Part shown: positions 16,206 through 26,224 of the stretch, one piece after another
Layout of the letters: every line of letters begins with the position of its first letter
How positions within the stretch are numbered: position 1 is the stretch's first letter
From: Akkermansia muciniphila
GTDB lineage: Bacteria; Verrucomicrobiota; Verrucomicrobiia; Verrucomicrobiales; DEV007
Length of the DNA: 54,354 bases
Direction: 5' to 3'
Assembly (NCBI GenBank): GCA_945883495.1
Contig: CAMCXS010000040.1
Coordinates: 1-54,354 of the forward strand
Program-made: the position numbers and the translations under genes
The notes under the pieces: model-generated
What the model saw: the letters and a program-made list of their open reading frames with translations, nothing else
Databases searched by the model: none
Told to the model about the DNA's origin: nothing

Positions 16206-18893
16206 ATGGCACAAACTCCAATCCAGGTTGAGTTCCGGCGCGGTGTGTACCTCCCGGAACTCAACTTTTGGCTTGATCCCTGGGAGGGCCGGGACCGTGC
16301 CTTCGTCTCGCACGCTCACGCGGATCACGTGGCGCCTCACCGGGAAATCCTCTGTTCTTCGGTCACCGCTGGGTTTCTCGCAAAACGCTTCCGGCCGCGC
16401 GGAGAAATCTGTTCCCTGGCGTTTGGAGAGGTGATGGAGCGGGACGGATTCCGCTTCCGGCTCTGTCCGGCGGGCCATATTTTGGGATCGGCGCAACTCC
16501 ACCTGGAGCGGTTGAGTGACGGAGCGTCCCTCCTTTACACTGGGGATTTCAAGCTCCGCGCCGGGGTGACGAGCGAAGCGGCGGAGGCCTTGGCGGCGGA
16601 CACCCTGATCATGGAGACGACCTACGGTCTCCCGCGCTATCGGTTCCCCGCTTCGGAGTCCGTGTTGGCGCAGATGGCGGCGTTCGCTGCGGAAAATGTC
16701 GATGAAGGCGTGGCCCCGATGTTCGCCGCCTATTCTTTGGGCAAAGCGCAAGAAGTGATGCTGGCGCTAGGCCAACGAGTCCCGGAGCTGCGGTTTGTCC
16801 TGCATGACTCGGCGGCGCGGATGACCCAAATCTACGAAGAGATGGGCTACGCCATGCCTCACTGGGAAGTGCTCGGAGCGTCCACCAGCTGCAGCGGCAA
16901 AGTGGTCATTGCTCCGCCCTCGGCGATCCGTTCTCAGCAATTGCGCAAGGTGAAGCCGCGCGTCACGGCGATGGTAAGCGGGTGGGGAATTGATCCGGCG
17001 GCGCGCTTCCGTTATCAAGTGGACGAGGTGTTTCCGCTCTCCGATCACGCGGGCTACGACGATCTGCTCCGGTATGTGGAGATGGTGAATCCGGCGGTGA
17101 CTTTGACCTTGCACGGTTTCGCTGCGGAGTTCGCCCGGGATCTGCGGGCGCGAGGCCGGGAGGCTTGGTCCATCAGTGGACAGAATCAGCTGGAACTCTT
17201 CGGGCACGACGGAGGAGAGCCCACGGACGCAACGGTCACACCATCGGCTGGCGGCGAGTTTGCGGCTCTCTCCGCGACGGCGGAAGCGATCCGCAATGCC
17301 CCGGGCAAAACGGGGAAGGTGGCCTTGCTGGCGGATTACCTCCGGAGTCTGGACGATGATCAGATCGCCTTGGCATTGACCTTTTTGTCCGGGCGGGCCT
17401 TTGGGCGGACCGAATCGGTGCGGGCCTTGCAAACGGGTTCGATGATTCTGCGGCGTGCCGTAAGCCAAGCAACCGGGCTTTCCGAAGTGGAGATTCGAAC
17501 GATCGGCGCTGGCCAGAACGATGGACCACGGACCGTCCGGCTCTGTCTCGAGGGACGCGTTGCCCCGCAGCCGTGGGCGCTGACCGAAGTGCGCACCTTG
17601 TTTGAGACTTTGGCGGCGGCGCGCGGGCCGGTGGAAAAAACGACCGTTCTTGCCGAGGCATTGCGGCAGTTGCATCCCCAGGAAGCGGCTCTGCTGGCGG
17701 GGATCTTGGGCGGCGAGTTGCGGATCGGCGTGCAGGAAGGGATGCTGGAAGAGGCATTGGCGCGGGCTTTGGAGTTGCCTCTCGGGGACGTCCGGCACGC
17801 CCGGATGTTGCTCGGTGATCTGGGGGCGACGGCTCGGCTGGCCCGGGACGGCGTGAGTGCCTTACGCGAGGCCGGGGTGACGCCGTTTGTTCCTGTCACC
17901 TCCATGCTGGCCAGTCCGGCGGAGACCGCGGGTGAGATTTGGGAGCGGTTGGGCAGCGGGGGCGGAGTTTGGCTGGAGGACAAGTTCGATGGGATCCGCG
18001 CCCAGCTGCACCGGGTTGGCGACCGGGTGGAGATCTTTTCCCGGGATTTGCGGCCCATTCATAGGGAATTTCAAGAGCTGCTGGAGCCGGCGCGACTGCG
18101 TTTGGGGGCAGATGTGGTGCTCGACGGCGAGATCGTGGCGCATAGCGAAGGACGCCGCCTGACCTTTCACGACCTGCAAAAGCGACTGGGAAGAAAACGG
18201 GATGGCGATCTCTTTTTCGGTCCCGAGGTGCCGGTGCGATTCGTCGCTTTCGATCTGCTTTGGAAAGACGGCGAGACGCTGTTGCACATTTCTTTGGCGG
18301 AGCGGAGAGCGCGCCTGGATGCGTTGGCCTTGGAGCCGCCGTTTGAACCGCTTGCGGTGGTGCGCGCCGGGTCCGAGCTGGAGATTGAGAGCGCGTTTCA
18401 ACTGGCCCGGCGCCGGGGAAATGAAGGGCTGATCGCGAAAGACGGAGACTCCGCTTACGCTCCTGGGCGCCGGGGGATGGCATGGCTCAAACTCAAGAAG
18501 GCGATGACCACGCTCGATTGTGTCGTGGTCCGGGCGGAGGAAGGGCACGGCAAGCGCAGCCATGTGCTCTCGGACTACACCTTTGCGGTCCGGGACGAAG
18601 CCACCGGGCGCTTGGCCGTTCTCGGCAAGGCTTACTCCGGACTGAGCGACGTCGAAATCGAAGAGCTCACCGCCCATTTTCTGGAGACGACGGTGTCCAA
18701 AGAGCGCCGGGTTCGAGAAGTCGTGCCGGAGATCGTGCTTGAGATCGCGTTTGACTCAATCCGTCCGAGCAAGCGGCACGACAGTGGGTTGGCGTTGCGC
18801 TTTCCACGGATCAAGGCCATCCGCCGGGACAAAACGGTCGCGGATATCGATACCCTGGCCTCGGCGCGGAAACTGGCTGGGCTTGCGACGTAA
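16206..18893 (+). CDS. MBL-fold DNA exonuclease fused to ATP-dependent DNA ligase
   Basis: 895 residues from the ATG at 16206 (a TTG at 16170 is also possible). Residues 1 to about 335 are a CPSF73/SNM1-like metallo-beta-lactamase nuclease: HAHADH at 36-41, AGHILGSAQ around His91, TGDFK with Asp114, METTYG and DHAGYDD. Residues about 355-895 are an ATP-dependent DNA ligase: helical N-terminal DNA-binding domain, adenylation domain with nucleophile Lys593 in LEDKFDGIRAQLH, LDGEIVA, AFDLLWKDG, and an OB domain with KKAMTTLDCVV. In many bacteria separate exonuclease and ligase genes accompany the Lhr-Core2 helicase and a metallophosphoesterase in a repair operon; here the two are one chain and the helicase and phosphoesterase are absent from the window. 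Presumably it acts in DNA end repair. Confidence 0.92.
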   Translation: MAQTPIQVEFRRGVYLPELNFWLDPWEGRDRAFVSHAHADHVAPHREILCSSVTAGFLAKRFRPRGEICSLAFGEVMERDGFRFRLCPAGHILGSAQLHLERLSDGASLLYTGDFKLRAGVTSEAAEALAADTLIMETTYGLPRYRFPASESVLAQMAAFAAENVDEGVAPMFAAYSLGKAQEVMLALGQRVPELRFVLHDSAARMTQIYEEMGYAMPHWEVLGASTSCSGKVVIAPPSAIRSQQLRKVKPRVTAMVSGWGIDPAARFRYQVDEVFPLSDHAGYDDLLRYVEMVNPAVTLTLHGFAAEFARDLRARGREAWSISGQNQLELFGHDGGEPTDATVTPSAGGEFAALSATAEAIRNAPGKTGKVALLADYLRSLDDDQIALALTFLSGRAFGRTESVRALQTGSMILRRAVSQATGLSEVEIRTIGAGQNDGPRTVRLCLEGRVAPQPWALTEVRTLFETLAAARGPVEKTTVLAEALRQLHPQEAALLAGILGGELRIGVQEGMLEEALARALELPLGDVRHARMLLGDLGATARLARDGVSALREAGVTPFVPVTSMLASPAETAGEIWERLGSGGGVWLEDKFDGIRAQLHRVGDRVEIFSRDLRPIHREFQELLEPARLRLGADVVLDGEIVAHSEGRRLTFHDLQKRLGRKRDGDLFFGPEVPVRFVAFDLLWKDGETLLHISLAERRARLDALALEPPFEPLAVVRAGSELEIESAFQLARRRGNEGLIAKDGDSAYAPGRRGMAWLKLKKAMTTLDCVVVRAEEGHGKRSHVLSDYTFAVRDEATGRLAVLGKAYSGLSDVEIEELTAHFLETTVSKERRVREVVPEIVLEIAFDSIRPSKRHDSGLALRFPRIKAIRRDKTVADIDTLASARKLAGLAT

Positions 18894-18894
18894 C

Positions 18895-18980
18895 CGGAAT
18901 CAGGGGATGGGGCGCGGCCAAACGTGGGCACACGCGGGTTCCGCTGCCCGGAACGGCCGTGAACCGGGGGGCTGATTCCG
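18895..18980. terminator. Possible bidirectional terminator between convergent genes
   Basis: The 87-base gap between the ligase and rmlB contains inverted 9-base arms CGGAATCAG (18895-18903) and CTGATTCCG (18972-18980), enclosing a second small hairpin GTTCC/GGAAC. There is no T-run on either strand, so termination is a guess from position and symmetry. Confidence 0.3.
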
Positions 18981-20048
18981 TCAGGCGGTGCCAAGCCGCT
19001 GCCCTGCATAGGTGCCGTTCTCAATGGCAACGATCCAGTCCTCGTTATCCAAATACCATTGCACAGTTTTGCGAAGGCCGGTTTCGAAACTCTCCTTGGG
19101 GCTCCAACCGAGGTCAGCTTCGATCTTGCGGCAATCGATGGCATAGCGCCGGTCGTGTCCGGGGCGGTCTTTGACGAACTCGATAAGGTCGTCTGGAGAA
19201 TTGGTCCGCAACTCGGGATTGACTTCGTGGATCAAGGAGATGACTTGACGGACGACATCGATGTTCTTCATCTCGTTTTTGCCGCCGATATTGTAGGTCT
19301 CTCCGCTCTTGCCCTTGATTAAGGCGAGCACCAAACCGCGGCAATGGTCTTCTACATAGAGCCAGTCGCGAACATTGCTGCCATCGCCATAGACCGGCAG
19401 CTTTTCGCCGTGCAGGACCTTGCGGATCATCAGGGGGATCAGCTTTTCCGGGAACTGGTAGGGGCCGTAATTATTGGAGCAGTTCGTCGTGACGATATTC
19501 AGGCCGTAGGTGTGATGATACGCCCGGGCGAGGTGGTCGCTGCCGGCCTTGGAGGCGGAATACGGGCTGTTTGGGGCGTAGGGGGTGGTTTCGGAGAAGG
19601 CGGGATCTTGCGGGCCCAGCGAGCCGTAGACTTCGTCCGTGCTCACGTGCAGGAAGCGCACCGAGGCGGGAGCGGACGCGCGGGCATGCTCGCGGAAGGC
19701 ATGAAGCGCCTGGAACGTGCCCACGAAGTTTGTCATGATGAACTCTTCGGGGCTGTCGATGGAGCGATCCACGTGGGATTCCGCCGCCAAGTGCATCACG
19801 TGATCGATCTGGTGCTTGGTCAGCGCCTGATGAAACGCGGCGCGATCGCAGACGTCCGCTTTGACGAAGGTGTAGCGTGGGTCGGTGTTCACGCCGCCCA
19901 GGTTTTGCGGATTGCCGGCGTAGGTGAGCTTGTCGTAGTTCACCACCTTGTTCACTTCGATCCCGAGCTCCGTCTCGGCGCGGGTCAACAGGTAGTGAAC
20001 GAGATTGGAGCCAATGAATCCGGCTCCGCCGGTGACGAGGATGCGCAT
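18981..20048 (-). CDS. rmlB: dTDP-glucose 4,6-dehydratase
   Basis: 355 residues from the ATG at 20048; 22 upstream codons in frame are dropped because [20 protein letters not shown] is the standard start with the NAD-binding GxxGxxG. Also seen: [36 protein letters not shown] (the family T-D-E), the catalytic [10 protein letters not shown] (Y-x-x-x-K), [32 protein letters not shown] and [11 protein letters not shown]. It makes dTDP-4-keto-6-deoxyglucose, the precursor of rhamnose and other deoxysugars. It is the last gene of leuS-rmlD-rmlB, 67 bases after rmlD; rmlA and rmlC are not in the window. Confidence 0.96.
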   Translation of the reverse strand: MRILVTGGAGFIGSNLVHYLLTRAETELGIEVNKVVNYDKLTYAGNPQNLGGVNTDPRYTFVKADVCDRAAFHQALTKHQIDHVMHLAAESHVDRSIDSPEEFIMTNFVGTFQALHAFREHARASAPASVRFLHVSTDEVYGSLGPQDPAFSETTPYAPNSPYSASKAGSDHLARAYHHTYGLNIVTTNCSNNYGPYQFPEKLIPLMIRKVLHGEKLPVYGDGSNVRDWLYVEDHCRGLVLALIKGKSGETYNIGGKNEMKNIDVVRQVISLIHEVNPELRTNSPDDLIEFVKDRPGHDRRYAIDCRKIEADLGWSPKESFETGLRKTVQWYLDNEDWIVAIENGTYAGQRLGTA

Positions 20049-20115
20049 GAACGTGAACTGGTTGAGTGAGGTAACGGGTTGCGGCAAACTTATGGTCCGC
20101 CGAGTCTGGGGCAAA

Positions 20116-21027
20116 TCAAAGTTCGCTCGCTTGGAGGGAAGCGGACAAATCGTTTTCTACGTAGTCGGCCACCGCGTCTTGCCAGGGGCGGGGTTTTTCC
20201 CCACGCAAGGCGGCGTAGCGATCGCAGCAAAGAGTCGAATGGATGGGACGGCGAGCTTTCCAGCCGGCTTTGGCGGCCAGCGCTTCCATCGTGGTTTCCC
20301 CTAGCTGGGTGGTCTTGAGGGGCAAACCCGCTTTCACCGCTTGGTCCAGCGCACATTGCCCCCAGTCGTGCCAGGATGCCTGGCCCGAATTGCAGAAATG
20401 CAGAACCCCCCGAGCCTCCCGGCCGTGGAAGGCCAGAAACACGATCGCTTCGGCGGCATCCGTGACGCCCGTCGGACTGCCCCATTTGTCGCTCACCACA
20501 CTGAGGGTGTCCGACTTCATCGCTTGGCGGACGACCCAGAGCGGAAACCCTCCCGCCGCGGATCCAAACAGCCAAGATACCCGCAGGGCCAAGTGATCCG
20601 GGGAAGCGGCCAGGAGTTTCTGCTCTCCCAGTAGCTTAGACGCCCCATACGCGCCGATTGGCCCGGTCGGGTCCTCCTCCCGGTATGGGGCGGTTTGCGA
20701 ACCGTCGAAGACGTAATCGGTGCTGATGTGAATCATCCTCGCGCCGCCCTGGGCCGCGACTTTGGCCATCACGCCGACGGCGTGGCCGTTGACCTGATTC
20801 GCTTTGGCCGGGTCGGTTTCGCAGGCATCGACGTCAGTCCACGCCGCGCAGTTGATCAGGAGGTCGAAGTTGCCCGCCGCGTCCAGAGCGGTACGGATCG
20901 CGAGGTCAGTTTCCAAGTTCATTTCGCTCCGGCTCAGCGCGATGACTTCGCAGCCGGGATGCTGCCGCAACCGGAGGACGCAGAGCTTTCCGAGGTTGCC
21001 ATTGGCTCCAACGATGAGGGCTTTCAT
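20116..21027 (-). CDS. rmlD: dTDP-4-dehydrorhamnose reductase (RmlD-like)
   Basis: 303 residues. Visible motifs: [19 protein letters not shown] (NAD(P)H binding), [38 protein letters not shown], then [14 protein letters not shown] with Tyr-x-x-x-Lys, and LRVSWLFGS. This is the last step of dTDP-L-rhamnose synthesis. Position 4 bases after leuS and before rmlB suggests co-transcription. The C-terminal [15 protein letters not shown] corresponds to the family's RPxxSxLxxxK end. Because rmlC is missing from the neighbourhood, other SDR reductases of the same family remain possible but less likely. Confidence 0.92.
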   Translation of the reverse strand: MKALIVGANGNLGKLCVLRLRQHPGCEVIALSRSEMNLETDLAIRTALDAAGNFDLLINCAAWTDVDACETDPAKANQVNGHAVGVMAKVAAQGGARMIHISTDYVFDGSQTAPYREEDPTGPIGAYGASKLLGEQKLLAASPDHLALRVSWLFGSAAGGFPLWVVRQAMKSDTLSVVSDKWGSPTGVTDAAEAIVFLAFHGREARGVLHFCNSGQASWHDWGQCALDQAVKAGLPLKTTQLGETTMEALAAKAGWKARRPIHSTLCCDRYAALRGEKPRPWQDAVADYVENDLSASLQASEL

Positions 21028-21031
21028 GCGT

Positions 21032-23608
21032 TCAGTTGGCGACGATATTGACCAGCTTCTTCGGGACCACGATGACTTTGCGCACGGTTAGTCCTTCGAG
21101 GTGTTTCTTGATCCCTTCGCAGGCGATCGCGAGTTCTTCACAGGTCTTTTGCGGGCAATCGGGCGCTACGCGGATGCGGTCGCGGAGCTTGCCATTCACC
21201 TGAACGACCATCTCGATCTCGTCTTCGATGAGACAGGCTTCGTCGTGCTTGGGCCAAGGATGATAGGCCAAATTCGCGGGGGCCACCGCGTCGCCAAAGC
21301 GCTCGTGGAGCATCTCGTTCAACTCGTCCGCCATGTGGGGGGCGAATGGATTGAGCAGTTGCACCAAGGTGGCGACGACGGACGCCGGGCGTGGATCATC
21401 CTTACCCAGTTCGTTGGTGCAAACCATCATTTGCGAGATCGCGGTATTAAAGCTCATCGATTCAATATCGCTCGTCACCTTTTTGATGGTTTGGTGCAAA
21501 ACCTTGAGTTGCGCCTTCGTCGGCGGAACGTCGGCGATCGAGGACGACGGAATCCAGCGGCCTTCTTGATCTTCCTCCAGCACGAGGCGCCAGACCTTGG
21601 CCAGGAAGCGGTTCACGCCCTCCACGCCCTTGGTGGACCAAGGCTTCACTTGTTCCAGCGGACCCATGAACATTTCGAAGAGGCGCAATGAGTCCGCGCC
21701 AAATTCTTCGACGACATCATCAGGATTGACGACGTTGCCCCGGCTTTTCGACATCTTCTGACCGTCTTCACCGAGAATCAGACCTTGATTGACCAGCTTC
21801 TGGAAGGGTTCCCGGGTCGAGACGTGGCCCAGGTCGTGAAGAACCTTGTGCCAGAACCGCGCATACAACAGGTGCAACACGGCGTGCTCGGTCCCACCGA
21901 CGTAAAGATCGACGCCCCCGGACTTTCCGCTGCCATCGCCCATCCAATAAGCCTCCGCCGATTTGCTGGCGAAGCGCTGGAGATTGCGCGCATCGGTATA
22001 GCGTAGATAATACCAACAGCTCCCCGCCCACTGCGGCATCGTATTGGTTTCGCGCTTGGCCTTTTTGCTATAGCGAATCCAATCGGTGGCTTTGGAGAGC
22101 GGTCCCTCGGGAGAACCGGTGGGCTTGAAGTCGTCCAAATCCGGAGCCAGCAACGGGAGTTCGGATTCCCGCAGCGCTTCGTGGAGACCGTCTTTCCAAA
22201 CGATCGGGAACGGTTCGCCCCAGTACCGTTGGCGGCTGAAGAGCCAGTCGCGCAGCTTGTAATTGATCTTGCGGCGGCCCTTCCCGTGGGCTTCGAGCCA
22301 CGCGATCATGAGGTCCTTCGCCTTTGGGGTCGGCAAGCCGTCCAAAAAGCCCGAGGATTTGGCCACGCCCGATCCAGTGAAGCATTTTCCCGCGAAATCA
22401 GCGGGAGCCTGGACCACTTCGATAATCGGCAAATCAAACTGTTCGGCGAAGGCGTGGTCCCGGTCGTCGTGAGCCGGCACCGCCATGATCGCGCCCGAGC
22501 CGTAGGACATGAGAACATAGTCCGCGACCCAGACGGGGATGCGAGAGCCATTGACCGGATTGCTGGCATAACCACCAGTCGCCACGCCCGTCTTTTTCGG
22601 CGTCGCCTCGGTGCGGTCCATGTCGCTCTTGGCGGCGGTCTCCTTGCGATAGGCCGCTACCGCTTCTTGCTGCGCCTGGGTGGTGACTTCATCGACCAAT
22701 GGATGTTCCGGCGCGAGTACTAAATAGGTGGCGCCAAAAAGCGTGTCGGGGCGGGTGGTGAACGCAGTCACTTCGTGCTCTTTGCGGCCTCCTTGGCGTT
22801 TGACAATGAAGGTCACTTCCGCGCCTTCGGAGCGCCCGATCCAGTTGCGTTGCAGCAGCTTGATCGATTCCGGCCAATCGAGGTCTTCCAGCTCGTCGAT
22901 GAGCCGTTGGGCGTAGGCAGTGATCCGGAGGTTCCACTGCCGCAAGGGCCGGCGTTCGACGGTGTTCCCCTTCGATTTCCATTCCTCGACCTCTTCGTTC
23001 GCTAAGACGGTGCCGAGATCCGGGGACCAGTTCACCGGGACTTCCGCGACGAACGCCAAGCGCACCGCGTCGATCTGTTCCCGGGTCCATCCACGGGCTA
23101 CAAGCTCGGCAACGGGGCGGGCTTTCTGGGTCGCTTCGTCGAAATAGGAGTGATACAGCTGGAGGAAAATCCACTGGGTCCAGCGCACGTAGTCGGGATC
23201 CGTGGTGTTGACTTCCCGTTGCCAATCATAAGAGAATCCGAGCCGTTTTAGCTGCGCTCGGAAGTTGTTGACGTTCTGCTCCGTGGTGACTCGCGGGTGT
23301 TGCCCGGTTTTGATGGCGTATTGCTCCGCCGGCAAGCCGAAGGCGTCCCAGCCCATGGGATGGAGGACGTTGAAGCCCTGCATCCGCTTGTAACGGCAGA
23401 TGATATCCGTGGCGGTATAACCTTCCGGGTGGCCGACGTGCAGACCGGCTCCCGAGGGGTAGGGGAACATGTCTAGGCAATAATACTTCGGCTTCGAGGC
23501 ATCGAACTCGGTGTCGCCAGGATTCGGCGTCGCGAACGTTTGTTCCTCGTCCCAGCGGGCTTGCCACTTGGGCTCAAGGGTTTCGAAGGGGTAGCGGTGT
23601 CGGGCCAT
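21032..23608 (-). CDS. leuS: Leucyl-tRNA synthetase
   Basis: 858 residues from the ATG at 23608, which gives the canonical start [17 protein letters not shown]; an in-frame extension to 23710 is ignored. Class I signatures are the HIGH-type motif HVGH at residues 57-60 ([17 protein letters not shown]) and KMSKS in [17 protein letters not shown]. The CP1 editing domain is present ([20 protein letters not shown], with the conserved T-rich and [15 protein letters not shown] segments), as is the C-terminal anticodon-binding domain ending in [13 protein letters not shown]. Length is normal. It charges tRNA-Leu in the cytoplasm. It heads a minus-strand group with rmlD and rmlB and is divergent from rdgB (188 bases). 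Confidence 0.98.
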   Translation of the reverse strand: MARHRYPFETLEPKWQARWDEEQTFATPNPGDTEFDASKPKYYCLDMFPYPSGAGLHVGHPEGYTATDIICRYKRMQGFNVLHPMGWDAFGLPAEQYAIKTGQHPRVTTEQNVNNFRAQLKRLGFSYDWQREVNTTDPDYVRWTQWIFLQLYHSYFDEATQKARPVAELVARGWTREQIDAVRLAFVAEVPVNWSPDLGTVLANEEVEEWKSKGNTVERRPLRQWNLRITAYAQRLIDELEDLDWPESIKLLQRNWIGRSEGAEVTFIVKRQGGRKEHEVTAFTTRPDTLFGATYLVLAPEHPLVDEVTTQAQQEAVAAYRKETAAKSDMDRTEATPKKTGVATGGYASNPVNGSRIPVWVADYVLMSYGSGAIMAVPAHDDRDHAFAEQFDLPIIEVVQAPADFAGKCFTGSGVAKSSGFLDGLPTPKAKDLMIAWLEAHGKGRRKINYKLRDWLFSRQRYWGEPFPIVWKDGLHEALRESELPLLAPDLDDFKPTGSPEGPLSKATDWIRYSKKAKRETNTMPQWAGSCWYYLRYTDARNLQRFASKSAEAYWMGDGSGKSGGVDLYVGGTEHAVLHLLYARFWHKVLHDLGHVSTREPFQKLVNQGLILGEDGQKMSKSRGNVVNPDDVVEEFGADSLRLFEMFMGPLEQVKPWSTKGVEGVNRFLAKVWRLVLEEDQEGRWIPSSSIADVPPTKAQLKVLHQTIKKVTSDIESMSFNTAISQMMVCTNELGKDDPRPASVVATLVQLLNPFAPHMADELNEMLHERFGDAVAPANLAYHPWPKHDEACLIEDEIEMVVQVNGKLRDRIRVAPDCPQKTCEELAIACEGIKKHLEGLTVRKVIVVPKKLVNIVAN

Positions 23609-23706
23609 TTCGGGTGAAAATCTGGGGTTGAGGGTTTGAGGGGCGGAGCGGTTTCTGGGTCCCAACATCCGGCGATCGATGGCAATGCTTCGCAGCCTCT
23701 CCACCA

Positions 23707-23727
23707 TCAACTCTCAACTCTCAACTC
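23707..23727. repeat. Three perfect tandem copies of a 7-base unit
   Basis: The unit TCAACTC occurs three times without a gap in the leuS-rdgB intergenic region. Such short tandem arrays vary in copy number; no function can be read from it. It lies about 100 bases upstream of leuS and 70 upstream of rdgB, so it could fall within either promoter region. Confidence 0.75.
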
Positions 23728-23796
23728 GGAAATGCCCGCAAAGGGCAGCGAAATCGGGAGCTTGTCCACGCGATTTTTGCCGCCATCGTGTCCGCA

Positions 23797-24387
23797 ATGC
23801 CTCGTCTCGTCGTCGCCACCCACAACACCCACAAAACCGCGGAGATCCAAGCCATCCTCGGAGACCGCTTCGCCAGTTACCTCGATCTCACGAGCTTTCC
23901 TGAAATCGAGCCTGCCGTCGAGGACGGGGAGACCTTTGAGGACAACGCCCGGATCAAGGCGCTTCACGCCGCGCGGTTCCTACCAGACGATGTCGTTCTT
24001 GCGGACGATTCCGGGCTCGAAGTCGATGCCCTCGGCGGCGCTCCTGGAGTTTACTCGGCCCGCTACGCCGGTCCCAAAGCCACCGACGCCGCGAACCGGG
24101 AGAAGCTGCTCACGGAACTTGGGGACGAGCCACGGCGTTCCGCCCGCTTCCGCTGCGTCCTCGCGCTCGCGCAAGCCGGTGAGGTGACCCACCTCGCCAG
24201 CGGCGCCGTGGAGGGGGAGATCCTTCTGGGGGAAGAAGGGGAGGGCGGCTTTGGCTATGACCCGCTGTTCCGTCCCCTGAGCCACCAAGCTTCATTTGGC
24301 GTGCTGTCGGCTGAGATGAAGAATGCCCGCAGTCATCGGGGCAATGCGCTGCGGGAGCTGGTTCGCCTCCTCGACCTCACCGTGTGA
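23797..24387 (+). CDS. rdgB: Non-canonical purine NTP pyrophosphatase (RdgB/HAM1)
   Basis: 196 residues from the ATG at 23797 (a GTG nine bases upstream is in frame). Family motifs in order: LVVATHNTHKTAEIQAIL, EDGETFEDNARIKALHAA, the catalytic LADDSGLEVDALGGAPGVYS, RYAG, GEEGEGGFGYDPLF and a late SHRGNALREL. It hydrolyses ITP, dITP and XTP to the monophosphates and keeps them out of nucleic acids. Length is typical. Its last 11 bases overlap the end of the convergent lipoprotein hydrolase gene. Confidence 0.96.
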   Translation: MPRLVVATHNTHKTAEIQAILGDRFASYLDLTSFPEIEPAVEDGETFEDNARIKALHAARFLPDDVVLADDSGLEVDALGGAPGVYSARYAGPKATDAANREKLLTELGDEPRRSARFRCVLALAQAGEVTHLASGAVEGEILLGEEGEGGFGYDPLFRPLSHQASFGVLSAEMKNARSHRGNALRELVRLLDLTV

Positions 24388-26146
24388 CCGGCTCCGCGGG
24401 AAGTCCGGCATGGATTCGCAAGATCCGCACTGCTTCTTCAATCCCAGCTGGATCCTTAAAGCTGCTGTGGCCGGACGGCACGATCAATTCGGACGCCGCC
24501 CCCTCCAGGTGCGAACTCCAGTATTCGACAACGCCATCGGAGCTGTTCGGGGTGTCCCCTCTGCCGCGGTCGCCGATGACGCTGTGGAAAATCACGTCGG
24601 TGCGCATTGGCGAAACAGCCAGCGCTTCAATCATCGGCGCACCCGGTTTGAGGGATTGAATGGCGGTCCATTCTCTCCGAGGCTGGACCTTGAACACGGG
24701 CTCATCTCCCGAGAGGCTCACGGCCGTGGCCCAAAAGACGTTTTGGGGCAGTGCGGCTGCGCGTGAAGCGAGTCCGATCACCCCGTTCTCCGCCAAGTGG
24801 GCACCTCGATGAGGCGTGGAGTAGAATAGAAGGCGACGCACAGCCGGATCTGGCCGGAAAAACGCCTTGTGGAGGAGCCGAGCCTTTTCTTCGGCAGTGA
24901 GATTGAGTTCGTCCAGAGACCGGCTGCTCAGTTCATTCCAGAGATGGTCCTCAATGTCCGTGGCCAGAGTCCTGGCGAGCACGCCGCCCATGCTGTGACC
25001 GATGACGACCACGTTCCGGGACAGGGGATGCCGGCCTTGAGGATCGAACTTGGCTCGCAGATCACGAAGTTCATCCCGAATCAGGGCTGCTGAATCGATG
25101 ATCGGGTAGCTGCTCGGATAGCTGAACGTCATCAGCTGGTACCGCAGCGCGAGGTCGGGATCCTCGTGGATTCGCGGGATCGTGTCTCGCCAGATGATCG
25201 GCACGGACACCAATCCGTGGATCAACAGTACCGGGATACGCTCCGGGTCATACGGCTCGGTCAAGTCGATGCCTGCGATCGCGGCGCGCCTTTCGGCGTC
25301 GAAAAAGCCGCCCAGCCCTCGGAGCCATTCATTGCGGCCGGCGAAGTTGATCGCCAGCGGCGCGGAAAAGTCCGCAGCGACCGGGTAGGTGCGATTTCCG
25401 GCGCGGACGCTCTGTTCAACTAGTGGATTCCGCAGAGAGAGCATTACGCCGTCCGGGGAGACCGAGTCCAAGGTCATCGTCGTTGCTGCGTGCAATCCGC
25501 GAGGCGCGTAGAACCGCATCTCGGCAGCTCGTTCCGGCCGTTGCTCGCGGACCCCGACGAAAGCGGCGCCCAAGCCGGACCGGCCGCGAGGAGTGATGCC
25601 TTTGATGCCCGCGGACCGTGCCGCGATGAGCTTGTCAAAGTAGCCGGGCGGGTAGGTCGAGTCCTCGGACCACCGGACGCGGATGAGCCGCTCTTCATGC
25701 GGAACGGCCGAAAGTGGTTGGCCTGCGGCATCGGAGGCTTCCCGCCAGAGCTCGGCGAATCGGGCCAAGGAGTCGTTGTGGAGCGTCACAAGTGCTTCCG
25801 TCGCTTCGGGCGTAACGGTCGTTCCTGAAATGAGAAGCTCCCACGACTCCAGAGCCGCCGCTAAGTAGTGGCCTCCCGCGTGGGCCCGGTTCGTCGGGCT
25901 GGAATCGTCCGCGTCACCTGCCGCCCGCAAAACGCTGGTCGTGGCTCGGCCAAACGAAGAGAGCAGTGCCTCCGAGGCTTGGCCCAGCTGACTGGCCGCG
26001 GTGACGCCTTCGCGAACCATCGCTTTCGGATCGAAGCGGACATTGACCGTGGAGCATGACGCCAGGGCGACGCTGACCGCCAGGAGCAGGCAGCGCTTCA
26101 GGGCCGCCGGAGCGGCGGTTGCTCGGGAAAGTGTCGTCAGCTCCAT
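24377..26146 (-). CDS. Lipoprotein alpha/beta hydrolase
   Basis: 589 residues. Signal peptide with lipobox VALASC (Cys30-31 region), then an N-terminal helical domain of about 250 residues and an alpha/beta hydrolase core: IPVLLIHGLVSVPIIWRD (oxyanion region), LMTFSYPSSYPI, the nucleophile Ser385 in VVVIGHSMGGVLART, FYSTPHRGAHLAENG, and a late SDGVVEYWSSHLEGA and VPSGHSSFKDP that offers the catalytic His. The core resembles PGAP1/lipase-type esterases; substrate unknown. It probably sits in the inner or outer membrane facing the periplasm. It is the last of three minus-strand genes (inhibitor, TraB/GumN-like, hydrolase; gaps 94 and 78 bases). Confidence 0.85.
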   Translation of the reverse strand: MELTTLSRATAAPAALKRCLLLAVSVALASCSTVNVRFDPKAMVREGVTAASQLGQASEALLSSFGRATTSVLRAAGDADDSSPTNRAHAGGHYLAAALESWELLISGTTVTPEATEALVTLHNDSLARFAELWREASDAAGQPLSAVPHEERLIRVRWSEDSTYPPGYFDKLIAARSAGIKGITPRGRSGLGAAFVGVREQRPERAAEMRFYAPRGLHAATTMTLDSVSPDGVMLSLRNPLVEQSVRAGNRTYPVAADFSAPLAINFAGRNEWLRGLGGFFDAERRAAIAGIDLTEPYDPERIPVLLIHGLVSVPIIWRDTIPRIHEDPDLALRYQLMTFSYPSSYPIIDSAALIRDELRDLRAKFDPQGRHPLSRNVVVIGHSMGGVLARTLATDIEDHLWNELSSRSLDELNLTAEEKARLLHKAFFRPDPAVRRLLFYSTPHRGAHLAENGVIGLASRAAALPQNVFWATAVSLSGDEPVFKVQPRREWTAIQSLKPGAPMIEALAVSPMRTDVIFHSVIGDRGRGDTPNSSDGVVEYWSSHLEGAASELIVPSGHSSFKDPAGIEEAVRILRIHAGLPAEPVTR

Positions 26147-26224
26147 GGCTCAACCTCAGACGGATGCGCAAAGCTTGCCCCTTTCAGCTCGGAAGGAGAG
26201 GAGGTTCTGACGAATTCTCCCGAG

